From the NCBI GenBank assembly GCA_038238115.1, contig JBBRYB010000160.1:1-5442 (forward strand): a stretch of 5,442 nt of DNA, in the 5' to 3' direction. Position numbers and translations under genes: made by a program. Shown here in pieces: positions 1-4,693 of this stretch (within the stretch, counting starts at the first letter, position 1; every line of letters begins with the position of its first letter). The DNA comes from JBBRYB01 sp038238115 (GTDB taxonomy: Bacteria; Actinomycetota; Actinomycetes; Propionibacteriales; Nocardioidaceae). The notes beneath the pieces were generated by a model. That model made no database searches and was not told the DNA's origin. It saw only the letters and a program-made list of their open reading frames with translations.

Positions 1-192
1 GGCACTGTTGCGTTGAGCGATCCCCCGAGCCCCTCGCCGAAAATCCTTCGGCCCGGGGTGGTCATCTCCTGCGACGCGCCTCTTTTGTCCGACTTTGGCG
101 ACCCGGGAGTGACGTTTGGGACTGTTCGGGGGCCGGCCAACAGGAAGATCTGCTGCGCGGTGGTCAGACGAAAGGCTTAATGCAACAGTGCC
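1..192. mobile_element. 192-bp MITE-like block with terminal inverted repeats
   Basis: Positions 1-18 (GGCACTGTTGCGTTGAGC) and the reverse complement of 175-192 (GGCACTGTTGCATTAAGC) agree at 16 of 18 bases; the first 11 are identical and both differences are G/A transitions. The outer bases GGCACTGTTGC resemble the ends of IS26-type elements (IS6 family), though other families share similar ends. There is no convincing gene inside. The interior has a 6-bp hairpin (GCCGAA 36-41, TTCGGC 47-52, loop AATCC) and an imperfect one at 122-143 around GGCCGGCC. The block ends 53 nt past the stop codon of the small membrane gene, so it lies just downstream of that minus-strand operon. A target duplication cannot be tested because the window begins at base 1. 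It could be a non-autonomous element, a deleted IS, or chance. Confidence 0.45.
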
Positions 193-245
193 CGCCGGTG
201 AGCTGCGCGCTCGCGCGTATCCACTTCGCTGGCCGCACGCTCCGG

Positions 246-425
246 CTACGGACTGTTCCGCTGTCTCTCAACATCATCCGCGTCGACGAACGCTTCCCGC
301 ATGCGCGCGTCACATCGAGGGTCGGCGACCGCACAACACGACTGGACCTTCACGCGGCCGGTGATGGCGCCCACCACAAGGAAGACGACAAAAGCCACCA
401 CCGGGATCGTGAACAACCAAGCCAT
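246..425 (-). CDS. small membrane protein, 59 aa, unknown function
   Basis: The ATG at 425-423 has an excellent ribosome binding site, GAGGAGG at 437-431, five bases upstream; this fixes the start although the frame stays open far upstream. Residues 2-23 (AWLFTIPVVAFVVFLVVGAI) form one membrane helix right at the N terminus. They are followed by a positively charged stretch (GRVKV) and a soluble tail with a Cys-Cys pair at 30-31 and a third Cys at 38, then DPRCDARMREAF. I recall similar short N-anchored peptides with a CC...ADPRxDxRMR tail in other Mycobacteriales, but no function is known to me. It is the last gene of a minus-strand run with DUF427 and a glutaredoxin-like gene. The cysteines beside a thiol-redox gene make a redox or metal link conceivable, but that is inference. 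No terminator is evident downstream. Confidence 0.62.
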   Translation of the reverse strand: MAWLFTIPVVAFVVFLVVGAITGRVKVQSCCAVADPRCDARMREAFVDADDVERQRNSP

Positions 426-610
426 GTCACCCTCCTCGCACGGTGCGCAGGTCCTGTGGCGACAGGCTGTCCGCATCCGTACTACATTGCTGCGACGCCT
501 CGACCGAGTCAACACGAGAACCAGCGCGAGAAGCAGCGCTGCCAGAGCCCGGCGCCTGTCGCAAGCACCGACTCGGCCGTCGCCGTGGACCCCACCCGGG
601 ACGCACCGTC
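426..610 (-). other. unresolved 185-nt stretch, possible broken small membrane gene
   Basis: No clean gene could be assigned between the glutaredoxin stop and the small membrane gene. Two frames carry partial signals. One, in phase with the downstream 59-aa gene, reads a hydrophobic helix (ALAALLLALVLVL) flanked by arginines but has no usable start codon nearby. The other begins with an ATG at 618-616 that overlaps the glutaredoxin stop (ATGCGTAG) and ends at a TGA at 429-427, one base before the next ATG. It reads 63 residues, arginine-rich first and plausible only in its last 25 (DSVEASQQCSTDADSLSPQD region). Joining the hydrophobic part of the first frame to the tail of the second by one frameshift near 505-520 would give a small single-helix protein. 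That would be a second indel within this operon. This is a suggestion, not a gene call. Confidence 0.2.
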
Positions 611-1083
611 CTACGCATGCCGGGCGGCCAGCAACCACGAAGCCACGAACGCCACGAGCACACCACCCGGCACGCTCACGACCGTAGCAGCGACCAGCAG
701 TGGTGCGAGAGGGTAGGTGGTGGTCGGGTTCAGCGACGCGAGGACCACCCACACGACCGCTGTAGCCACGCTCCACCACGCACCGCGAAGACCCGCATGC
801 CACCACCCTGCTACCGGCAGCGGGCCGGTCCCTAGCGCGGTGGAAACGGAGTTCGGGTTGCCGTCACCGGCGGCCAACACCTCCCGAACGGTCGGGTCCA
901 CCATCGCTGTATCCGCACGAACACAGTAGGCACGGTCTCGTTCCCGCGCGCCACCGAACGCACCCGGGCGGCCGCAGCTGGCTCCTCCCAGATGTTGACC
1001 GCGACGTCGTCGAAGCCCGCCCGGTCCAGACCGCACCGCAGAGCACGACAAAACCCGCAACCCCGCCGCCAGTACACCGCCAC
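611..1083 (-). pseudogene. glutaredoxin-like protein with two C-terminal membrane helices, frameshifted
   Basis: The first part reads VAVYWRRGCGFCRALR, a thioredoxin-fold strand followed by a CxxC redox motif (C9, C12 counted from the GTG at 1083). It continues through VNIWEEPAAAARVRSVA and reaches the cis-proline signature GNETVPT at 47-53, as in mycoredoxin and glutaredoxin-like proteins. After VPTVFV the reading leaves the family, and the natural continuation ADTAMVDPTVREVLAAG lies in another frame. One missing base in GTGCGGAT (plus 911-918) explains the break. The second frame runs 101 residues to TAG at 613-611 and has two membrane helices (about WSVATAVVWVVLASL and PLLVAATVV to VAFVASWLL). 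The intact product would be about 157 residues, a membrane-anchored thiol-disulfide oxidoreductase. The start is uncertain: GTG 1083 lacks a Shine-Dalgarno, while GTG 1169 overlaps the DUF427 stop (GTGA), has GAGGGG eight bases upstream, but is in another frame. The cause may be true decay or a sequencing indel. Confidence 0.68.
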
Positions 1084-1165
1084 GCCGGGCCGGGCAGCGG
1101 CGTCGCCGCGTTGGATCTCCCGGGAGGCCTGGTTCTCCAGGGCGCCGCGGCGCCACGAGCCGGAT

Positions 1166-1498
1166 TCACGAGGCAAGCCCCTCGCCGGTGGAGCGATCGG
1201 ACGGGTCACCGGCGGGGATGACTTGGACCCCGTGCCAGAACGCGACGCGGCCCTTGACCCTACGAGCCAGGAACGACGGCCGCGGGTAGTACCAGGCAGC
1301 GTCGGGACTCGTGGCGCCGTCAACATCGACGGTGTAGTACGACGCCAGGCCCTTCCACGGGCACACAGTGTGCGAGCCGGACTGCCGGAAGAACTCCTCG
1401 CGCAACGAGTCCAGCGGGAAGTAGCGGTTCCCCTCGACCACGACCGCCTCGTCGCTCTCAGCGATCACCGTGCCGTTGAACACTGCCCGCATCCTCAT
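1166..1498 (-). CDS. DUF427 domain protein
   Basis: This is a complete 110-residue protein of the DUF427 family (Pfam PF04248), a small beta-rich single-domain fold of unknown biochemical role that is common in actinobacteria. Family hallmarks run in order: a strand with VVVEGNRYFP at 19-28, the SLREEFF helix at 31-37, then the signature CPWKGLASYYTVDVDG at 46-61, the AWYYPRP turn at 68-74 and VKGRVAFW at 81-88. The Cys46-Pro-Trp-Lys-Gly motif is the most conserved feature of the family and is intact. The start is ATG 1498-1496 with GAGGAGAAGG at 1512-1503 just upstream; a second ATG two codons later is possible but less well spaced. It is the first gene of the minus-strand run, followed by the broken glutaredoxin gene. 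The family is sometimes encoded near redox or stress genes, but its role here cannot be inferred. Confidence 0.93.
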   Translation of the reverse strand: MRMRAVFNGTVIAESDEAVVVEGNRYFPLDSLREEFFRQSGSHTVCPWKGLASYYTVDVDGATSPDAAWYYPRPSFLARRVKGRVAFWHGVQVIPAGDPSDRSTGEGLAS

Positions 1499-1802
1499 GG
1501 GGCCTTCTCCTCACCGCGGCGCGAATAATTCTGGGAACCTCAGGTAGTGCCGGTTCCCGGGCGTACCCCGATGCTGCGGCGCACAGACCGCCGTTGCATG
1601 CGACGCTGTCACCTCCCGTTGTCGACCCCGGACGGAGCACTTGTCAATACTTTCATGAGGGTCCGACAGGAGTGGGGCACATCCCGGTTCCTCGGCGTGC
1701 GGCTAGGTCGAGTTGACACAGCCACACGACGAGCGCAGCCGAGGCCACCCCGGCGACAAGAATGCTCCTCGCCACTTCAAACCGAGTCCGAGCAACATAC
1801 AA
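1499..1802. other. intergenic region upstream of the DUF427 operon
   Basis: No gene is supported in these 304 bases. The region must hold the minus-strand promoter of the DUF427 operon. A TTGACA hexamer (minus strand, 1647-1642) has no convincing -10 partner 16-18 bases downstream. AATTAT (around 1524-1530, minus) is a candidate -10 without a recognisable -35. A short minus-strand reading from GTG 1610 or ATG 1599 gives 33 or 19 residues. It could be a leader peptide, but the ribosome binding site spacing is poor in both cases and there is no run of regulatory codons. The inverted repeat at 1533-1558 is listed separately. Confidence 0.4.
1533..1558. promoter_or_regulatory. inverted repeat GGGAACC / GGTTCCC, possible operator
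   Basis: GGGAACC at 1533-1539 is repeated inverted as GGTTCCC at 1552-1558 with a 12-nt spacer. It lies 35-60 bases upstream of the DUF427 start codon, where a repressor or activator would act on that operon. GGGAACC also resembles the -35 element of extracytoplasmic-function sigma promoters, which would suit an operon with redox functions. However, no matching -10 lies at the usual spacing in either orientation. Operator or mRNA leader hairpin are both possible. Confidence 0.35.
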
Positions 1803-1828
1803 GTGGGCGATACTGGGTTCGAGCCAGT
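1803..1828 (-). other. attachment-site-like 3' end of tRNA-Val(CAC)
   Basis: On the minus strand this reads a T-arm ACTGG-CTCGAAC-CCAGT followed by the acceptor half ATCGCCC and discriminator A plus C. From memory, actinobacterial tRNA-Val(CAC) ends ACTGG-TTCGAAC-CCAGT-ATCGCCC-AC, so 25 of 26 bases agree; the difference is C for T at tRNA position 54 (plus strand 1823). Upstream on the minus strand the match stops at once, so there is no anticodon arm, D arm or 5' acceptor strand: this is a fragment, not a gene. A tRNA 3' end copied without the rest is the normal footprint of an integrative element (attR or attP). The orientation puts the element on the higher-coordinate side, where an AlpA/Xis-type gene begins 38 bp away. 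Confidence 0.6.
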
Positions 1829-1837
1829 AGCGCTCGA

Positions 1838-1883
1838 AGCGTCAACGTCGCCGGGTTCCAGCCGCCTCAGGGCTTTTGACGCT
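1838..1883. repeat. 8-bp inverted repeat AGCGTCAA / TTGACGCT beside the att-like site
   Basis: AGCGTCAA at 1838-1845 is matched perfectly by TTGACGCT at 1876-1883 with 30 bp between. The right copy lies in the last codons of the HTH gene and the left copy 10 bp from the tRNA-like sequence. The position would suit arm-type binding sites of an integrase or excisionase. There is no T tract, so it is not a classical terminator. Eight bases at this distance can also arise by chance. Confidence 0.25.
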
Positions 1884-2073
1884 GATCGATCCAGGCCTGT
1901 ATTTCGGTGCGTAGCCATAGGCGCGCACGTCGCGGGCCACGCTCAAAGATTGGCCGTGGCATCTCGGCGTGCCGACGCTGGTACAAGTACACAGAGTTCG
2001 GATGCGACAGGCCCATTAAGGTCGCGACCTCATGGGCATCAACAAGATCGTCGGCGTCGATCAGTCGTCCCAT
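1867..2073 (-). CDS. AlpA/excisionase-type helix-turn-helix DNA-binding protein
   Basis: This 68-residue protein is almost entirely a winged helix-turn-helix of the MerR/AlpA type found in excisionases and small regulators of integrative elements. The helix-turn-helix spans about residues 10-34: DLVDAHEVATLMGL is the first helix and turn, and SHPNSVYLYQRR the recognition helix. MPRPIFERGPRRARLWLRTEIQAWI (38-62) is the wing with the typical R-LW-R-EI-AW ending. Known relatives direct excision by bending the attachment site, or activate the integrase gene. The start ATG 2073 has no Shine-Dalgarno; instead TATTGT lies 7 bases upstream, as expected for a leaderless actinobacterial mRNA. The gene points at the tRNA-like att site 38 bp past its stop, and no integrase gene sits between them. 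It diverges from the recombinase/transposase pair across 81 bp, so it could also regulate that pair. Confidence 0.78.
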   Translation of the reverse strand: MGRLIDADDLVDAHEVATLMGLSHPNSVYLYQRRHAEMPRPIFERGPRRARLWLRTEIQAWIDQRQKP

Positions 2074-2080
2074 GGCGCCG

Positions 2081-2086
2081 ACAATA
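2081..2086 (-). promoter_or_regulatory. candidate -10 box for leaderless transcription of the HTH gene
   Basis: On the minus strand TATTGT fits the actinobacterial TANNNT consensus and is followed by CGGCGCC and then the ATG, so transcription would start at or one base before the start codon. This agrees with the absence of a ribosome binding site. No -35 element is clear, which is usual for such promoters. GCGCCGAC occurs at 2075-2082, touching this box, and again at 2094-2101; the two copies could be an operator. Confidence 0.42.
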
Positions 2087-2146
2087 TGAGGGAGCGCCGA
2101 CGAATGACGCCAATGCCTCAGGTGTGTCGGGACGTTTGATCTACTC

Positions 2147-2182
2147 CCTCAACCATGTCTACACTCGTAGACATGGTTGAGG
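2147..2182. repeat. perfect 16-bp inverted repeat over the recombinase-like start codon
   Basis: CCTCAACCATGTCTAC (2147-2162) and GTAGACATGGTTGAGG (2167-2182) are exact reverse complements separated by ACTC. The first candidate ATG (2155) is in the left arm and an in-frame ATG (2173) is at the matching place in the right arm. A transcript starting upstream would fold into a very stable hairpin burying the start codon, so translation would be repressed unless the RNA begins inside it or is opened. As DNA it is a candidate operator, or an inverted binding site of the kind tyrosine recombinases use as a core. No Shine-Dalgarno precedes either ATG. Confidence 0.9.
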
Positions 2183-3129
2183 ACGACGATGCTCTCCGAA
2201 GAGCTGAAGACATCCTCAGTCAGGCTTGGTCCGGCGACGTGGATTCGACGTCGGCCCTGCAACCTAGCTCTGCAGATCGATACCTACGCATCGCCAAGAT
2301 CTTTGTTCGCTACGCCCGCTCGCGGGGAGCGTCCGACTTAAACTGTCTGACCCCAGCTGTCTGCGAAGGCTTCATCACGGCGACATCACGAGCCGGGTTG
2401 GCACCCAGCCGAGCAACTAGTCGCTTGCGACTCGCTGCGCTGCGTGGCGCCTTCACGGTCTGGCAGTGCGTTGGGCTCACTGGACATGACCCGACCGTCG
2501 GTATGCGCGTCCCAAGTGGAGGGGTCGCGCGCCAGGGACCCTGCCCCCTAACGCCTGTCGAGGCGAGACGACTGGGGCAGTTCGGAAGAGTGTCCCCTAC
2601 GGACACACTGCGTCCCGTGGCGGTGGCGCTGGCCATGGCTGGCGCTTCCCATGTCGAGCTAGCAAGCGCTGTGGTGGCTGACTTGAATTCCTCCGCGAAA
2701 AAGATCTGGATCGGGCGCGCACTCTGTACATCTCGCTGCGTCGAGCTCGACTCGACTTCTCAACACGCCCTCGCACTGCGGGTCGCAGCTCAACGACAGG
2801 TTTGGCGTGGTCGTGGTCAACCATGGGATCCCGCACTCGTGCCGTTGGCAATGCACCGGCCGCTGTCAACGTACCCAGCGAGCAGTGTCGCACCGACCGT
2901 GTCGATGAACCTGTCACGGGCTCTCGTTCGGGCAGGGATCGTTAGGCCTGCGGTGCGACCGCGTTCACTGCGGGAGTACGCGGCCAACCGGACCTACGCG
3001 ATCACCCGACGGGTCGAGGATGTGGCAGCCCAGCTTGGGCTGTTATCGCTGGACACCGCCGCCCGATTCATCGATCCAGGCTGGCAAGACAGTTGGGCCG
3101 AGGCTGTTCGGCGGAACGCAGATGGGTAG
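2155..3129 (+). CDS. tyrosine-recombinase-like protein with all key catalytic residues replaced
   Basis: This 324-residue protein has the two-domain plan of a tyrosine recombinase. Residues about 38-120 look like the helical core-binding domain (SADRYLRIAKIFVRYARSRG, then SRATSRLRLAALRGAF). Residues 131-320 resemble the catalytic domain, starting with LTPVEARRL. The catalytic positions are not conserved. In AGASHVELASAVVADL (162-177) the usual TGLRxSEL Arg is Ser165. In RPRSLREYA (268-276) the box II His is Arg270, while Arg273 is kept. In LGLLSLDTAARFID (294-307) the His of LGH is Leu296, and the nucleophilic Tyr, ten residues after the Gly, is Phe305. The reading frame is long and intact, so the protein probably still folds and may bind DNA without cleaving it. 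Its stop overlaps the transposase start, which implies coupled translation. The start ATG 2155 sits in a perfect inverted repeat without a ribosome binding site; ATG 2173 is the alternative. Third codon positions are less GC-rich than in the neighbours. Confidence 0.82.
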   Translation: MSTLVDMVEDDDALRRAEDILSQAWSGDVDSTSALQPSSADRYLRIAKIFVRYARSRGASDLNCLTPAVCEGFITATSRAGLAPSRATSRLRLAALRGAFTVWQCVGLTGHDPTVGMRVPSGGVARQGPCPLTPVEARRLGQFGRVSPTDTLRPVAVALAMAGASHVELASAVVADLNSSAKKIWIGRALCTSRCVELDSTSQHALALRVAAQRQVWRGRGQPWDPALVPLAMHRPLSTYPASSVAPTVSMNLSRALVRAGIVRPAVRPRSLREYAANRTYAITRRVEDVAAQLGLLSLDTAARFIDPGWQDSWAEAVRRNADG

Positions 3130-4693
3130 GCGTCGGCAGCGGCCACCCGCGACCGCGCCGGTTCGCCGTCTGCGCGGGAGGCGCCGCGAAGCCGCGGAGG
3201 ATCGGGCTGAAGTCGCTCTGGTGCGTCAGACTGACCGGCAACGCCGCTCCACCGCAGGCAGCGCCCTTGCCCGGGTCCGAGCAATCGCCTCCGATCCACA
3301 CCTGCACGCAGCCGCGGCCACGGTCACCGAGGCGAACAGACGTGACTACCGCATCGGTGGTCGGCCGATGCGGTATCCGGACTGGTGCCTGATGCTCTTC
3401 GGTGCCTCGATCCGGATCTTCGGGTCGGCGTCGGCAACAGCACGAGCGTTCGCGGACCCGGTGGTATGGAACGACGCCGTCCGCGCTGCGGCCACCATCC
3501 TCGGCCAGGCGCAGGTCGCCGATATACCGGCGACGGGTCCGAACCGTGACCATTGGGCTTACTTCCTGAAGCGGCGCGTCACCCCCGAAGTGCTGGTCGC
3601 CCTGGTGGCGTTGCAGCGAGACCTCGCAATCCGACGCGCCCACGAAATCGGCCTGTTGAACGCCACCGACCTGCACTCCCCCGGCGGATACCGCCGCGAC
3701 CATGTCGTCGGCATCGACGGGAAAGTCTTCAACAGTCCCGTCCGCACCCTCGACCAAACTCGCACCAACCGGGCCACCGGTGAGATCAGACCAGTACGCC
3801 AAGACCCCGCCCGGCAACGCTACGGCGAGGCAGGTCAAGAAGGCATCGTCTGGGGCACCAAGTTCGCCATCGCCTCCGTACGCTCCCCACTGGCCAACCA
3901 CCGCGTCATCCTCGGCATCTCCCACTTCCACACCGACACCAAAGGCGGCGAAGGCCGAGTGTTCGTCGACCTCGCCCACGACCTCGCGGCACGCAGCGCC
4001 GGCATCCACGCCTTCACCGCCGACGGCGCCTGGCGCGGCACCCACCTCAACCAGATCCAGACCAGAACCGGCTGCGCCGTCATCACCCCCGGCCGACGCC
4101 TCACCTCCACCCGCGGCGGCATCGTCATCGACGACCACGGACACGCCGCAAAACCCCTCCCCTGGAGCAAACGCCGCCAAGCCCGAGAGGCCGACTGCGG
4201 CGGACACCAACTCTGGGCCGCCGCCGGAACCCTCTACGAACAGACCATCACCGCCGACGGCGGCTCGACCTACACCGAGCTCACCCGACATCAGACCAAA
4301 CGCGACACCACCCGCCGCAAAGACGGCACCGTCCGGCACCAGTTCTACGCCCGCTACACACTGCGCTGCCCCGGCCACGCCGACCACGACTGGTGGGAAC
4401 CCCTCCTCCCCGTCACCGACGACCAGACCACGAAGTTCAACCGATGCGAATACCTCCGCATCCTGCCCACCAGCAGCCCCCGCCACAAACAGCTCTACGG
4501 CATGAGACAAGACACCGAAAGCCTCAACGCCCAACTCGAACGCGCCTTCTACGGCCAACGCCTACCCGCCTGGGGCGTCCACAACCAAACCACCGTCGTC
4601 CTCCTCGCCACCCTCGCCGAAAACGCCTGGGCCAGACACACCTGGCACGCCTACACCAGGCGCGTAGACCCCCCCAACGCCTCAGCCGCCTGA
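3122..4693 (+). CDS. DDE transposase-like protein (IS4-type YREK-like motif)
   Basis: The chosen start, ATG 3122, overlaps the upstream stop by 8 nt (ATGGGTAG) and gives 523 residues; an earlier in-frame ATG at 3020 would lie well inside the recombinase-like gene. The first 45 residues are very basic (MGRRRQRPPATAPVRRLRGRR). Candidate catalytic residues are D199 in VVGIDGKVF, D301 in AFTADGAWRG and E466 in YGMRQDTESLNAQLE. The last block fits the IS4-type spacing Y(2)R(3)E(6)K with Y459, R462 and E466, but Glu473 takes the Lys position. About 165 residues separate D301 from E466, as in DDE enzymes with a beta-strand insertion. The fingerprint VDRTTGE-like (TNRATGEIRPVRQDP), WGTKF and KFNRCEYLRILP recalls a large actinobacterial family, mostly annotated hypothetical or transposase. 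The frame is intact, so it may be active. No terminal inverted repeats were found flanking it. The role could be transposition of this unit or a domesticated function. Confidence 0.8.
   Translation: MGRRRQRPPATAPVRRLRGRRREAAEDRAEVALVRQTDRQRRSTAGSALARVRAIASDPHLHAAAATVTEANRRDYRIGGRPMRYPDWCLMLFGASIRIFGSASATARAFADPVVWNDAVRAAATILGQAQVADIPATGPNRDHWAYFLKRRVTPEVLVALVALQRDLAIRRAHEIGLLNATDLHSPGGYRRDHVVGIDGKVFNSPVRTLDQTRTNRATGEIRPVRQDPARQRYGEAGQEGIVWGTKFAIASVRSPLANHRVILGISHFHTDTKGGEGRVFVDLAHDLAARSAGIHAFTADGAWRGTHLNQIQTRTGCAVITPGRRLTSTRGGIVIDDHGHAAKPLPWSKRRQAREADCGGHQLWAAAGTLYEQTITADGGSTYTELTRHQTKRDTTRRKDGTVRHQFYARYTLRCPGHADHDWWEPLLPVTDDQTTKFNRCEYLRILPTSSPRHKQLYGMRQDTESLNAQLERAFYGQRLPAWGVHNQTTVVLLATLAENAWARHTWHAYTRRVDPPNASAA

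Noticed and set aside
1..65. Minus-strand ATG at 65 starting a protein that runs off the window
   Set aside because: The AGGAG touches the ATG without spacing, and the frame reads through the inverted-repeat terminus; coding character is weak.
611..1156. ATG at 1156 as the start of a 181-aa glutaredoxin-frame protein
   Set aside because: Upstream of the frameshift this frame is Arg-rich and lacks the CGFC and TVPT motifs, which lie in the other frame; only its C-terminal 101 residues are genuine.
1509..1610. Leader peptide upstream of the DUF427 gene (33 aa from GTG 1610 or 19 aa from ATG 1599)
   Set aside because: The GGGAGG sequence is directly adjacent to the GTG and 12 bases from the ATG, both poor spacings, and no attenuator hairpins or regulatory codon runs are visible.
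1703..1918. 71-codon minus-strand frame containing GSNPVSPT, and the plus-strand frame with VGDTGFEPV
   Set aside because: These peptides are the translated footprint of a tRNA 3' end. The sequence was reported as an attachment-like tRNA-Val fragment instead.
3068..4558. 496-codon open frame on the minus strand opposite the transposase-like gene
   Set aside because: It is a by-product of C-rich third positions on the plus strand. Its translation is low-complexity Gly/Ala/Val and it has no ribosome binding site.
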